Below, in pieces: positions 36,520 through 45,877 of a stretch of 64,000 nt of DNA. Numbering within the stretch: the first letter of the stretch is position 1; each line of letters starts with the position of its first letter. Under the pieces are notes generated by a model. That model was given only the letters and a program-made list of their open reading frames with translations, was not told the origin of the DNA and searched no databases. The DNA is from Pseudoalteromonas lipolytica (GTDB lineage Bacteria; Pseudomonadota; Gammaproteobacteria; Enterobacterales; Alteromonadaceae), in the NCBI RefSeq assembly GCF_900116435.1, contig NZ_FPAZ01000009.1, positions 1-64,000 on the forward strand, given 5' to 3'. The position numbers and the translations under genes are program-made.

Positions 36520-37509
36520 ATGTATAAAAATTATAAATATTTAGTCTTAATTACGTGTTTTATGTCGGTGTTAGTCGTTGGACTGGGGGCTTATACACGG
36601 CTCAGTGATGCAGGTTTAGGCTGCCCGGACTGGCCCGGTTGCTATGGGTTTTTAACGGTGCCAAAGCACGAAACAGCATTACTACATGTTGAACAAAACT
36701 ACCCAGATATGATGTTTGAAGCGGCAAAAGCGTGGAAAGAAATGATCCATCGTTATTTTGCCGGTGCGCTTGGGTTATTTATTTTGGCTTTGTTTGTTTT
36801 GGCTTGGTTAAAACGCCAATACCCAACTACCCCAGTTAAGTTAACGTTACTGCTCCTTTTGTTAGTGGTATTTCAAGCCGCGCTAGGTATGTGGACCGTT
36901 ACCATGAACTTACAACCATTAGTGGTGATGGGGCATTTGCTTGGGGGATTCAGTATTTTGTCTTTAGTGTTCTTGTTGTACTTGAGGCTAACCACAAAAC
37001 CCATTGTGGGTGGGGATACGGGAGCTCGGCCGTATTACCGATTAGCCTTGATTGGCTTAGTCGTCCTGATACTTCAGATTGCCTTAGGAGGGTGGCTTGC
37101 GGCTAATTATGCGGCACCGCACTGCAATGGGTTGCCATTGTGCAGTTATGCTCAACCTTTCTCGTTAAAGAGCGTTTTTCAACTGCCACTTGAACACAGT
37201 ACTTATGAATATGGTGTTTTATCGCAGCAGGCACGTATGTCTATTCACTTATTACACCGTATTTGGGCCCTTGTTACCTGTGTTGTATTGGCACTCATTA
37301 TGTGGCGTATCTATTCGCACTCTTATTCTCGAAAAATAAAGCATTGCACGGTCACCGTATTAATAGCCTTACTGTGTCAAATCTGTTTAGGCCTTGCGGT
37401 TGTTCATTGGCATTTCCCTTTAAGCGTAGCGCTTGCTCATAACTTAATGGCAGCCATGTTGTTATTAACAATGGTTAGACTATGTTTCCACTTAAAAGCA
37501 AGAACTTAG
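36520..37509 (+). CDS. ctaA: Heme A synthase CtaA/Cox15
   Basis: A 329-residue protein with eight membrane spans. AYTRLSDAGLGCPDWPGCYG near the start, HRYFAGALGLF, then VVMGHLLGGFSIL, QIALGGWLAANYAAPHCNGLPLC and LLHRIWALVTCV are the family motifs carrying the heme-ligand histidines and the two cysteine pairs. The enzyme converts heme O to heme A. The ATG at 36520 is chosen because AAGGA lies eight bases before it, whereas the ATG at 36511 immediately abuts it. Followed by cyoE after 9 bases. Confidence 0.95.
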   Translation: MYKNYKYLVLITCFMSVLVVGLGAYTRLSDAGLGCPDWPGCYGFLTVPKHETALLHVEQNYPDMMFEAAKAWKEMIHRYFAGALGLFILALFVLAWLKRQYPTTPVKLTLLLLLLVVFQAALGMWTVTMNLQPLVVMGHLLGGFSILSLVFLLYLRLTTKPIVGGDTGARPYYRLALIGLVVLILQIALGGWLAANYAAPHCNGLPLCSYAQPFSLKSVFQLPLEHSTYEYGVLSQQARMSIHLLHRIWALVTCVVLALIMWRIYSHSYSRKIKHCTVTVLIALLCQICLGLAVVHWHFPLSVALAHNLMAAMLLLTMVRLCFHLKART

Positions 37510-37518
37510 GAGGCGATA

Positions 37519-38427
37519 ATGGCCTTAACATTACATACTGAAAAATCAATATTTTCTCATGGTCATGCGTTGTTAAAAGACTATCTTGCGATTAGCAAAT
37601 TTAAAGTCGTTGCGATGCTTGTTCTCACCGCATGGGTCGGTTTAGCACTTGCTCCTGATATGGGGCGAGGTCTTTTTGTTCAATTGGCAAGTTTGTTGGG
37701 TATAGGTTTACTCTCAGCCGCTGCTGCGGTGATTAATCATGTTGTTGATAGTGAAATTGATAGCAAGATGGCGCGTACTCGCCACCGTCCTGTCGCTAAG
37801 GGGCGTTTGAGCAAGCAACATGCTTTAAGTTTTGCAGCTGCTATTGGTACTGCAGGCTTTATGATGTTGATCATTTGGGCAAACACCTTAACGGCGATAC
37901 TGACACTTTTTGCGTTAGTGGGTTATGCATTTATTTACACTTCTTTTTTAAAGCGTGCCACACCCCAAAATATTGTTATAGGGGGGCTGGCCGGTGCTAT
38001 GCCACCCTTATTAGGGTGGGTGTCTGAAACGGGTCATATGGCGGCAGCGCCTTGGCTACTTGTTATGATTATTTTTACCTGGACTCCGCCTCACTTCTGG
38101 GCGTTAGCGATTGCGCGTAAAAGTGACTATGAGCGAGCAAAAATTCCGATGTTACCCGTTACTCATGGTATCGAATTTTGTAAAACATGTGTGGTCGCTT
38201 ACTCTGTTTTACTGGCATTGGTGTGTGTATTACCTTATTTAATTGGTATGTCAGGGGGCATATACTTAATGGCGGCAAGTGCGTTAAATGCCATTTTCGT
38301 TTATAAAGCATTAAAGCTAAAACTGGGTGGGAAAGATGATACCGCGATGGACTTATTTCGTTTTTCAATTGTGCATTTAATGCTACTCTTTATCGCCTTA
38401 TTTATTGATAAATGGTTGCTTTTATGA
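37519..38427 (+). CDS. cyoE: Protoheme IX farnesyltransferase (heme O synthase)
   Basis: A 302-residue UbiA-type prenyltransferase with about nine membrane spans. The first Asp-rich site is NHVVDSEIDSKMARTRHRP (about 74-92) and the second DYERAKIPMLP. FKVVAMLVLTAWVGL near the start and NIVIGGLAGAMPPLLGW and WTPPHFWALAIARKSDY are CyoE/CtaB signatures. It attaches a farnesyl chain to heme B, giving heme O, the substrate of CtaA. GGAG before the ATG. Overlaps sco by four bases (ATGA). In caa3 operons this gene is often called ctaB. Confidence 0.95.
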   Translation: MALTLHTEKSIFSHGHALLKDYLAISKFKVVAMLVLTAWVGLALAPDMGRGLFVQLASLLGIGLLSAAAAVINHVVDSEIDSKMARTRHRPVAKGRLSKQHALSFAAAIGTAGFMMLIIWANTLTAILTLFALVGYAFIYTSFLKRATPQNIVIGGLAGAMPPLLGWVSETGHMAAAPWLLVMIIFTWTPPHFWALAIARKSDYERAKIPMLPVTHGIEFCKTCVVAYSVLLALVCVLPYLIGMSGGIYLMAASALNAIFVYKALKLKLGGKDDTAMDLFRFSIVHLMLLFIALFIDKWLLL

Positions 38428-39038
38428 CGCGTTTTTTAGTGGCACTTTGTTTGGGAGTGGTGTTTTTTTTAACGGGCTGTAGCCCCGAAAAATCACCTCC
38501 CGATGTGGATGCGCTGGTGTATCAGCAAGCCAAGCCTGTTAAGTCATTTACATTGATTGATCAGCATGGCGACACCGCCGATAATAGTCGCTTCAAAGGT
38601 CATTGGAATTTAGTCTTTTTAGGTTACACAAGTTGCCCTGATATTTGCCCAATGACGTTGGCTAAATTGACCAGTGTGCAACAGCAGCTGAGCCAAGATT
38701 ACACGGTACAAGTGTGGTTTGTAGCGGTTGATCCAAAACGAGATACCACCGCAAAACGCAAAGCCTATATTGATTATTTTAACCCTGATTTTTTAGCCGT
38801 ATCAGGCCCTCATAAACAGCTCTTTCCCTTTGTTAGAGATTTAGGGCTCATTTACGCGATTAATGACAGTGATGAGCAAGAATATGCTGTTGATCACAGT
38901 GCGTCAGTCGTGATGGTTGACCCCGATGGCGCGGTACGCGCAATTTTCAAACCCGAGTTTAAACAGGGCAGTGTTCCGCTTATTAACGCCAGTACGTTAA
39001 CAGAAGAGTTTAAAAAAATTGCAGATTATTATCACTAA
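38424..39038 (+). CDS. SCO1/SenC family copper chaperone
   Basis: A 204-residue lipoprotein (lipobox LTGC near 19) with a thioredoxin-like domain. The copper site is the CxxxC in TSCPDICPMTLAKL and the His in YAVDHSASVVMVD. It delivers copper to CuA of subunit II. FTLIDQHGDTADNSRFKGHWNLVFLGYTSCPDICP is the classical SCO block. The start at 38424 gives an ATGA overlap with cyoE; the frame is open to 38412. Last gene of the oxidase operon, followed by a terminator. Confidence 0.95.
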   Translation: MTRFLVALCLGVVFFLTGCSPEKSPPDVDALVYQQAKPVKSFTLIDQHGDTADNSRFKGHWNLVFLGYTSCPDICPMTLAKLTSVQQQLSQDYTVQVWFVAVDPKRDTTAKRKAYIDYFNPDFLAVSGPHKQLFPFVRDLGLIYAINDSDEQEYAVDHSASVVMVDPDGAVRAIFKPEFKQGSVPLINASTLTEEFKKIADYYH

Positions 39039-39070
39039 GTATCTGTATAGACAAGTGTGATTATTTTCGA

Positions 39071-39092
39071 GGGAGCGATTGCTCCCTTTTTT
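39071..39092 (+). terminator. Terminator of the oxidase operon
   Basis: The stem GGGAGC/GCTCCC with a GATT loop and six T. It separates the oxidase operon from the chemosensory operon on the same strand. Confidence 0.85.
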
Positions 39093-39210
39093 GATTTCAA
39101 CATGTAAGCTACTAAAAAATTTTACAATTTTTTAATTCAATTAATGGCAATTTTAATAACTCGGTCTAAGCTTTTGTTATGAATTGTTTTAAGCAGGGAA
39201 AGTGCCAGTA

Positions 39211-39483
39211 ATGTTGAAGCTTCCTACTGAATTAGCCATCACTCAAGTCGAATCACTACATCAAGATTTGTTGCAAGAGTTGTCAGCAAACGATGATATT
39301 TGCCTTGATATTAGTGAGGTGACTCGTGCCGATACGGCCTCAATTCAGCTGTTATGTTCATTACAAAAGCATTTGCTTTCAGTCCAACACAAAATTATTT
39401 GGGTAGGCGAAAGCAAGCCGTTGCAAGAGGCAATAAATAGTTTGGGCTTAAGTCATTATCTTGTACTTGAGAATACCAATTAA
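39211..39483 (+). CDS. STAS-domain protein, first gene of the chemosensory operon
   Basis: A 90-residue protein that is a single STAS domain: LPTELAITQVESLHQDLLQEL, then ICLDISEVTRADTASIQLLCSLQKHL, where the Asp and Ser around DTAS are the site that anti-sigma-antagonist proteins have phosphorylated, and LQEAINSLGLSHYLVL. In chemosensory operons such STAS proteins are rare, so its partner is unclear; it may be a phosphorylation-dependent switch or simply a binding scaffold. GTG 39202 is an alternative start. It is 9 bases from cheY, so co-transcribed with it. Confidence 0.82.
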   Translation: MLKLPTELAITQVESLHQDLLQELSANDDICLDISEVTRADTASIQLLCSLQKHLLSVQHKIIWVGESKPLQEAINSLGLSHYLVLENTN

Positions 39484-39492
39484 GAGGTTTTT

Positions 39493-39855
39493 ATGAAAAG
39501 AATTTTAGCTGTTGATGACTCTGCATCTATGCGACAAATGGTAGGTTTTACGCTAAAAAAAGCAGGCTTTGAAGTCACGGAAGCAAAAGATGGCAGTGAG
39601 GCGTTGAACATAGCTAAACAGCAAGGTTTCGATGCCGTTATATCCGATGTGAATATGCCAGTGATGGATGGTATTACGCTCATACGTGAATTACGTAGTT
39701 TACCAAACTATAAATTTACCCCTTTATTGATGCTAACGACCGAGTCTGGCCTTGATAAAAAATCCGAAGGAAAAGCAGCGGGGGCAACGGGATGGATTGT
39801 TAAACCATTTAATCCTGAGCAATTGTTAGCGGTTTTAAAAAAAGTGATTCGCTAA
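39493..39855 (+). CDS. cheY: CheY-type single-domain response regulator
   Basis: A 120-residue receiver domain. The phosphoacceptor is Asp52 in AVISDVNMPVMDG, the acidic pair is DD at 8-9, the conserved Thr is in LMLTTESG, and Lys in GWIVKPFNPEQL. There is no output domain. It is the likely phosphoryl acceptor for the CheA next to it and, by operon position, equivalent to CheY2 in Pseudomonas aeruginosa. Its target is not known; a flagellar-motor role should not be assumed. Confidence 0.93.
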   Translation: MKRILAVDDSASMRQMVGFTLKKAGFEVTEAKDGSEALNIAKQQGFDAVISDVNMPVMDGITLIRELRSLPNYKFTPLLMLTTESGLDKKSEGKAAGATGWIVKPFNPEQLLAVLKKVIR

Positions 39856-39870
39856 CAATAGGAGCGGGGC

Positions 39871-41949
39871 ATGAGTATAGATCTAAGCCAATTTTATGAA
39901 GTGTTTTTCGAAGAAAGCTTTGAAGGACTGGATGCTATGGAGGCTGAGTTATTAAACTTAGTTCCGGGCGAAGAAGACTCAGAAACAATCAACACTATTT
40001 TTCGTGCCGCGCATTCTATTAAAGGGGGCAGTGGTACATTTGGCTTTAATTCTGTTGCTGATTTTACCCATGTTTTAGAAACGCTGTTAGACCAAATTCG
40101 GGAAGGTTCACGAGATTTAACGGCTGAACATGTAAACTTATTACTAAAATCAGTAGATTGTTTACGAGCTTTACTTAGAGCATTGCAAGCAGAGCAGCAA
40201 CCCGACTTAACCGAAGCGGATGAACTGCGAATCAAATTCGAAGAAATACTCGGTATGCGTGCGGCAAGTAAAGTGGCAGAGCCTGTGCAGGAGCCACTCA
40301 GCGAAAACAGTATTAATACTTTCCAAATCGATTTTAAACCACATCATCACCTATTTAAAACCGGCAATGAACCGCTGTATATGATCAGTGAATTAGCTGA
40401 GTTAGGTGACTTAGAAACTCAAGCGTTTCAAGATGCTGTTCCTGATATTACCGACCTCGCCCCCGAAGATTGCTTTTTGTCGTGGCGTTTTTTCTTAACC
40501 ACAGAAAAAGACCAGAGTTGTATCGAAGAAATTTTCGAATGGGTTGAGGATGACGCCGATATTACGATTACCTTATGCGGCGGTTTATTTGGTGATGAAG
40601 TCGCTGTGAGCGCGGCGCCATCAACGCAGGTCGAGACTGACAACAAAAATGAAAAAGCAGCCACCAAGCCCGATGCCGAAGTAAAGAAAGTCTCTGCTGT
40701 AAAATCAACAACAACCAACACCGAATCCACCTCAATCCGTGTTGGTATTGATAAAGTTGACTCCTTAATCAACATGGTTGGTGAGTTAGTCATCACACAA
40801 GCTATGCTGACTCAATTAGGTGAGCAAGAAATTACTGAAGCCACGATTGCATCGTTGCAAGAGGGGCTTGCTCAACTTGCACATAACACCCGCGATTTAC
40901 AAGAAAGTGTTATGCGTATCAGAATGTTGCCTATTAGTTTTGTGTTCAGTCGTTTTCCTCGTTTAGTCCGCGATATTTCGCAAAAACTAGACAAACAAGT
41001 CGAACTGAAACTACTTGGTGAGCAAACTGAGTTAGATAAAACGGTGATGGAGAAGATTTCTGACCCGATGGTGCATTTGGTTAGAAACTCGCTTGATCAT
41101 GGCCTTGAAACGGTCGATAAACGTGTTGCTGCCGGTAAAAATCCGGTTGGTACCGTGACGCTTAATGCCTTTCATCAAGGTGGTAATATTGTCATTGAAA
41201 TTATGGATGACGGACAAGGCCTCAATACCACCAAAATACGCGAAAAAGCCATTAAAAATGGCTTGATATCAGAAGCAGACGATCTATCTGATAATGAAGT
41301 TAACGAACTAATTTTCTTACCCGGCTTTTCAACGGCTGACCAAGTGAGCGACTTGTCGGGTCGCGGTGTTGGTATGGATGTGGTTAGACGAAATATTGAA
41401 GCCTTGAGTGGTTCCGTTGAAGTGTCGTCTGCCCCAGGTGTTGGTTCAACGTTCACCATTCGCTTACCACTCACGCTGGCTATATTAGATGGTCAACTTG
41501 TTCGTGTGGCTGAGCATACCTACATTATTCCACTTATTTCGATTATTGAATCGTTGCAAATCGATATCACGAAGGTCAGTCGAGTTGGAAAAGATTTGGA
41601 TGTGTTGCGGCTACGCGATGAATACATCCCGATTTTACGTCTATACAGTATTTTTAATCATCAAGGTGCGATTGAAACACTGGATAAAACCTTACTGGTG
41701 GTGGTGGAAAGTGATAACCAAAAAATTGGTTTATTGGTTGATGACTTATTATCCCAGCAACAGGTTGTTATTAAGAGCTTAGAGGCGAATTATCAAAAGG
41801 TCGATGGCGTCTCAGGGGCAACAATCTTAGGGGATGGCCGCGTTTCACTGATTGTTGATATTAGTGGCTTAATTAAGTTATCAGGGCTTAGAAAGCCCGG
41901 CAGTCAAGAGCTAATAATAGAGTCAAAAGCTAACTTGGAGGCGTCATGA
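39871..41949 (+). CDS. cheA: Chemotaxis histidine kinase CheA
   Basis: A 692-residue protein with the five CheA parts: HPt domain (about 1-110) with phosphorylated His48 in AAHSIKGGSGTFGF; a central P2-type region (about 150-245) rich in acidic residues, followed by a Lys/Thr/Glu-rich linker (about 250-285); dimerisation helices (about 290-355, VDSLINMVGELVITQAML); ATPase domain (about 355-540, with HLVRNSLDHGLE, DDGQGLN and GRGVGMDVVRRNI); and the CheW-like domain (about 540-680). It passes phosphate to CheY and CheB. The stop overlaps cheW in ATGA. Confidence 0.96.
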   Translation: MSIDLSQFYEVFFEESFEGLDAMEAELLNLVPGEEDSETINTIFRAAHSIKGGSGTFGFNSVADFTHVLETLLDQIREGSRDLTAEHVNLLLKSVDCLRALLRALQAEQQPDLTEADELRIKFEEILGMRAASKVAEPVQEPLSENSINTFQIDFKPHHHLFKTGNEPLYMISELAELGDLETQAFQDAVPDITDLAPEDCFLSWRFFLTTEKDQSCIEEIFEWVEDDADITITLCGGLFGDEVAVSAAPSTQVETDNKNEKAATKPDAEVKKVSAVKSTTTNTESTSIRVGIDKVDSLINMVGELVITQAMLTQLGEQEITEATIASLQEGLAQLAHNTRDLQESVMRIRMLPISFVFSRFPRLVRDISQKLDKQVELKLLGEQTELDKTVMEKISDPMVHLVRNSLDHGLETVDKRVAAGKNPVGTVTLNAFHQGGNIVIEIMDDGQGLNTTKIREKAIKNGLISEADDLSDNEVNELIFLPGFSTADQVSDLSGRGVGMDVVRRNIEALSGSVEVSSAPGVGSTFTIRLPLTLAILDGQLVRVAEHTYIIPLISIIESLQIDITKVSRVGKDLDVLRLRDEYIPILRLYSIFNHQGAIETLDKTLLVVVESDNQKIGLLVDDLLSQQQVVIKSLEANYQKVDGVSGATILGDGRVSLIVDISGLIKLSGLRKPGSQELIIESKANLEAS

Positions 41950-42431
41950 TTGCAGCACACGATGACCTACATAATAAGCTGAATATTGAGCAAGACCAAG
42001 ATGTTAAACAGTTTCTAACCTTCTTTATGGCTGAAGAAGAGTACGGTGTAGATATTTTAACTGTGCAAGAAATACGCAGTTGGGAAGAAATAACGGTTAT
42101 TCCAAACTCACCCGATTTCGTCAAGGGGGTGATCAACTTACGTGGCACGATAGTGCCTATTGTTGATTTGCGGTTGCGATTTGGTATTCCGGCTATTGAG
42201 TATGGGCCACTCACCGTGGTGATTGTACTGAAAGTAGAGTTAGAGAACGCAAGTAAAATTATGGGCATCGTTGTTGATGCTGTTTCGGATGTCTATAGCA
42301 TTGCTGAGCATGAGGCAAAAGCAGTGCCACATCTATCTGACTCAGATAACGCACAGTACGTTGCGGGGTTAGTAAATGTGGGTGAAAAAATGGTCGCGTT
42401 ACTCGACCTACAAAAAACAATGGACATTTAA
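41946..42431 (+). CDS. cheW: Chemotaxis adaptor CheW
   Basis: A 161-residue protein that is one CheW domain: FFMAEEEYGVDILTVQEIRSWEEITVIPNSPDFVKGVINLRGTIVPIVDLRLRFG holds the typical RGxIVPIVDLRxRF stretch, and VDAVSDVYSIAEHE and YVAGLVNVGEKMVALLDL complete the fold. It bridges CheA and the receptor. Four-base overlap with cheA and a GGAGG before the ATG. Single CheW in the cluster. Confidence 0.95.
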   Translation: MIAAHDDLHNKLNIEQDQDVKQFLTFFMAEEEYGVDILTVQEIRSWEEITVIPNSPDFVKGVINLRGTIVPIVDLRLRFGIPAIEYGPLTVVIVLKVELENASKIMGIVVDAVSDVYSIAEHEAKAVPHLSDSDNAQYVAGLVNVGEKMVALLDLQKTMDI

Positions 42432-42460
42432 TTGGGTAGATTAACAAGAAGGTGAAGGGT

Positions 42461-44788
42461 ATGGGATGGTTTAGCAGTCCTAAAAATGTTGAGTCAAATA
42501 ATGATTTGGTTGTTGCAGCATTAAATAAATCGCTTGCAGTGATTGAGTTTCAACCGTCTGGGTCGATCATTACTGCCAATGCAAATTTTTTAAATGCCAT
42601 GGGCTATCGGCTAGAAGAAGTTCAGGGTCAACATCATTCAATGTTTATTGCAGAAGAAGATGCACAAAGTCCCGAATACCAACAGTTTTGGCAGCGCTTG
42701 CGCAGCGGTGAATTTATTTCGGATGAATTTAAACGGTTCGGTAAAAACGGCAAAGAAATTTGGATCCAAGCAACCTATAACCCAATTATTGATAGCAATG
42801 GTAGCGTAGTCAAAGTGATTAAATTCGCCAGCGATATCACTGCACAGAAGGAGCTTGAAAAACAATCTAAACGTGATGCTGACCTGTCAAATGCACTGCG
42901 TGTATGCCAAGCAAATGTGATGATGGCTAACAATGATTTAGAAATAGTGTTTGTAAATGAGCAAGTGAAGCAAATGCTCAAAGCACGTGAAGCCGCATTG
43001 AAAACAGTGCTGCCTAGCTTTTCTGTTGAAAATTTAATTGGCACCTGTGTTGATGATTTTCATAAGCATCCTTCACATCAACGTGAATTACTAAAGAATT
43101 TATCTGAACCCTATAAAACGACGCTGCGCTTAGCGGGTCTTATTTTTAGCTTGATTGCAACCCCTTGGGTTAATTCGTCGGGTAAGCGTTTAGGGACAAT
43201 TGTTGAATGGCAAGATATCACTGACAGTGTCAATAAAGCAGAAGCCGAAAAGCGTGAAGCTGAAGAGAATCTACGGGTACGTCGCGCGCTTGACCGCGTA
43301 GGCACTAACACCATGATTGCCGATGCGAATAACGACATCATCTATATGAACGAAGCGGTACTCAATATGATGAAAGTGGCAGAGAGCGATCTTCGAAAAG
43401 ACTTGCCTAACTTTAACAGCAGTAATTTACTCGGTCAGAATATTGATGTGTTCCATAAAAACCCTGCACATCAACGTAATTTATTATCAAAACTGAGTGA
43501 TACCTACAGCACTGAGATTCAAGTAGGTGGACGTACTTTTGGTTTGGTAGCTAACCCTATTTTTACCCCTGAAAACGAACGAATTGGAACGGTTGTTGAG
43601 TGGGAAGATAGAACCGCAGAAGTTGCTATCGAGAAAGAAATCGCTGGTCTGGTAACCGCTGCAGGTAAAGGTGATTTAGAGGCACGAGTTGAAATTGCGG
43701 GTAAAACTGGCTTCTTCTTACGTTTAGCACAAGGCCTAAATAGCTTAGTGGGTATTGTAGATGATGCCGTAAAAGACACTGCCAATATGCTTGATGCTAT
43801 GGCCAATGGTGATTTATCTAAGCGTATTGAACAAGAGTACCAAGGTTCATTTGATAAATTAAAACGCGATGCGAATGCCACGGCTGATAAGTTAACGGAG
43901 GTTATTAACCGCATAAATACATCAGCGACACTGGTGGCCAGTGGTGCAGAAGAAATCTCGCAAGGCAATGCAGACTTAAGTCAACGTACTGAAGAGCAGG
44001 CATCTTCGCTTGAAGAAACAGCATCAAGTATGGAAGAGATGACCAGTACAGTTCGTCAAAATGCCGATAATGCAAAAGAGGTTAACGAGCTTGCCGAAGA
44101 GACTCGTAGCAAGGCACAAAAAGGAGGCGAGGTTGTCAACCGTGCCGTAACGAGTATGTCGGCTATTAATGAATCGAGTAAGAAGATAGCAGATATCATC
44201 AGTGTAATTGATGAAATTGCCTTCCAAACTAATCTACTTGCATTAAATGCCGCGGTAGAGGCTGCACGTGCTGGTGAACAAGGGCGTGGCTTTGCGGTTG
44301 TTGCGGGTGAAGTGCGTAATCTTGCACAGCGCTCAGCTGCTGCGGCAAAAGAAATTAAAGAGCTTATTCGCGACAGTGTCGGCAAAGTTGAAGATGGCAC
44401 ATTATTGGTGAATGAATCAGGTTCAACGTTACAAGAAATTGTCACAGCGGTACAACGCGTAACGGCCATGATTTCGGATATTGCGCAGGCATCGGAAGAG
44501 CAAAGCTCAGGTATTGAGCAAGTAAATAAAGCCATTGCACAAATGGATGAAATGACACAGCAAAATGCGGCGCTTGTTGAGCAGGCATCTGCAGCAGGTG
44601 AATCAATGGCAGAACAAGCCAATGATATGCGCCGCTTGCTTAACTTCTTCTCGCTATCGAATCAAGAGGAAACAGACATCACAAGCAGAGTGACAGCGTC
44701 ACCGATTAAACAATCGAGCCCGTCTGGGCGCTCAGCTCCCAAAGGAAATAACTTTGTTGACCCAGGCGATGAGTGGGAAGAGTTTTAA
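42461..44788 (+). CDS. Soluble methyl-accepting chemotaxis protein with three PAS domains
   Basis: A 775-residue receptor with no membrane span. The ATG at 42461 follows AGAAGG; GTG 42452 is also in frame. Three PAS-like units are visible: an N-terminal one (about 20-125, with [22 protein letters not shown] sequence and [14 protein letters not shown]), then two repeats at about 140-255 and 275-385, each containing (D)D-FHK-P-HQR and ending GTxVEWxDxT. A HAMP-like helical segment (about 400-480) follows, then the signalling domain with the tip [35 protein letters not shown]. The C-terminus is EWEEF, an xWxxF CheR-docking pentapeptide. The PAS ligand (heme, flavin or none) cannot be told from sequence. 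Confidence 0.92.
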   Translation: MGWFSSPKNVESNNDLVVAALNKSLAVIEFQPSGSIITANANFLNAMGYRLEEVQGQHHSMFIAEEDAQSPEYQQFWQRLRSGEFISDEFKRFGKNGKEIWIQATYNPIIDSNGSVVKVIKFASDITAQKELEKQSKRDADLSNALRVCQANVMMANNDLEIVFVNEQVKQMLKAREAALKTVLPSFSVENLIGTCVDDFHKHPSHQRELLKNLSEPYKTTLRLAGLIFSLIATPWVNSSGKRLGTIVEWQDITDSVNKAEAEKREAEENLRVRRALDRVGTNTMIADANNDIIYMNEAVLNMMKVAESDLRKDLPNFNSSNLLGQNIDVFHKNPAHQRNLLSKLSDTYSTEIQVGGRTFGLVANPIFTPENERIGTVVEWEDRTAEVAIEKEIAGLVTAAGKGDLEARVEIAGKTGFFLRLAQGLNSLVGIVDDAVKDTANMLDAMANGDLSKRIEQEYQGSFDKLKRDANATADKLTEVINRINTSATLVASGAEEISQGNADLSQRTEEQASSLEETASSMEEMTSTVRQNADNAKEVNELAEETRSKAQKGGEVVNRAVTSMSAINESSKKIADIISVIDEIAFQTNLLALNAAVEAARAGEQGRGFAVVAGEVRNLAQRSAAAAKEIKELIRDSVGKVEDGTLLVNESGSTLQEIVTAVQRVTAMISDIAQASEEQSSGIEQVNKAIAQMDEMTQQNAALVEQASAAGESMAEQANDMRRLLNFFSLSNQEETDITSRVTASPIKQSSPSGRSAPKGNNFVDPGDEWEEF

Positions 44789-45046
44789 TACGCTTGCCGT
44801 TTCACCATAGTGAATGTCAATGGTGTGAACTAACACAGCTTATTGAGCAAAAAGACACGGCAAGGTGACCAAGGTAAGGGGATCATGAGTAACCGCTTAC
44901 CTGCAGTGGGTTACCTTACGTATCGGTGCAATCATGCTTAACACGCTTATGATCGTCTCGCTGTTTTTACCCGCGGGACTGATTAACCACTTAAGTTAAT
45001 GGTTTGACTATAATGCGCGCACTCTTTGAGGCTAGTGGGTCCAGAC
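44789..45046 (+). other. Gap between the receptor gene and cheR
   Basis: The one sizeable gap in the che operon. It holds short frames only: an ATG at 44885 preceded by AAGGGG encoding 18 residues (MSNRLPAVGYL...), and an ATG at 44935 encoding 21 residues. An inverted repeat GTAACC...GGTTAC spans about 44890-44915, and TATAAT lies at about 45008, a good -10 element before cheR. The gap probably contains an internal promoter for cheR-cheD-cheB; no coding function is claimed. Confidence 0.4.
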
Positions 45047-45877
45047 ATGAAAGAGTTTTTACTGACAGACAGTGATTTCAAAAACATTTCGTCACAGGTA
45101 TATGATGCTTGCGGTATTGTGCTTGCTGAACATAAACGAGAAATGGTGTATTCACGCCTAGCAAGGCGTATACGGCTTCATAAGCTTAAAAGCTTTAAAG
45201 AGTACTTAGATTACTTAGAAAAGCATAAAGAGCATGAGTTTAGCGAGTTTATAAATGCAATTACCACCAACTTAACCTCTTTCTTTCGTGAGCCTCATCA
45301 CTTTAGTTACCTAAAAAATACCATTGTACCTAAGCTGCTCGTTTCTAATGCGAAGAGCAAGCGAGTACGTGTTTGGTCGGCTGGGTGCTCTACAGGTGAA
45401 GAGCCTTACACAATTGCAATGACCCTAAGTGATTTATTTCCAAAAGATTGGGATGTGAAAATACTGGCCACCGATCTTGACTCTAATGTGCTCGCGAAAG
45501 CACAAGCAGGCACTTACACGGCTGCGAATGTAAATGGCTTAGAAGACAGTCAGCTTAAGCGTTGGTTTCTAAAAAGCCACGATGGACAGCTTTATAAAGT
45601 GAAACCAGCGCTACAAAAAAACATTTTTTTTAAGCGCTTAAACTTACTGCAAAGTTGGCCAATGAAAGGTCCTTTTGATGTGATTTTTTGTCGCAATGTG
45701 GTGATTTACTTTGATAAGTCGACCAAAGATACACTCTTTCGACGCTATTATGAGTTACTTAGTAACTCAGGCCATTTATTTTTGGGGCACTCAGAGACAC
45801 TCGGCAAAGATCACAGAGAGTTTAAGAATTTAGGCCAAACGATCTACCAAAAGGTGGTCTATGAACACTCATTATAA
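45047..45877 (+). CDS. cheR: Chemoreceptor methyltransferase CheR
   Basis: A 276-residue protein. The N-terminal helical domain (about 1-85) contains MVYSRLARRIRLHKLKSFKEYLDYLE, and the catalytic Rossmann domain begins at TTNLTSFFREPHHF. VRVWSAGCSTGEEPYTIAMTLSDL is the S-adenosylmethionine site and FDVIFCRNVVIYFDKSTKDTLFRRYYELL the catalytic block. It methylates receptor glutamates and is likely tethered by the EWEEF tail of the neighbouring receptor. ATG at 45047 is preferred; TTG 45026 is also in frame. Overlaps cheD by 17 bases. Confidence 0.95.
   Translation: MKEFLLTDSDFKNISSQVYDACGIVLAEHKREMVYSRLARRIRLHKLKSFKEYLDYLEKHKEHEFSEFINAITTNLTSFFREPHHFSYLKNTIVPKLLVSNAKSKRVRVWSAGCSTGEEPYTIAMTLSDLFPKDWDVKILATDLDSNVLAKAQAGTYTAANVNGLEDSQLKRWFLKSHDGQLYKVKPALQKNIFFKRLNLLQSWPMKGPFDVIFCRNVVIYFDKSTKDTLFRRYYELLSNSGHLFLGHSETLGKDHREFKNLGQTIYQKVVYEHSL

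Noticed and set aside
43519-44622. Long minus-strand frames within the receptor gene
   Set aside because: They are antisense of a highly conserved signalling domain and show Ser/Ala/Cys-rich shadow composition with no start signal.
44885-44941. Small coding genes in the che gap (18 and 21 codons)
   Set aside because: The frames overlap each other, have no family features and sit on an inverted repeat; there is no evidence of selection.
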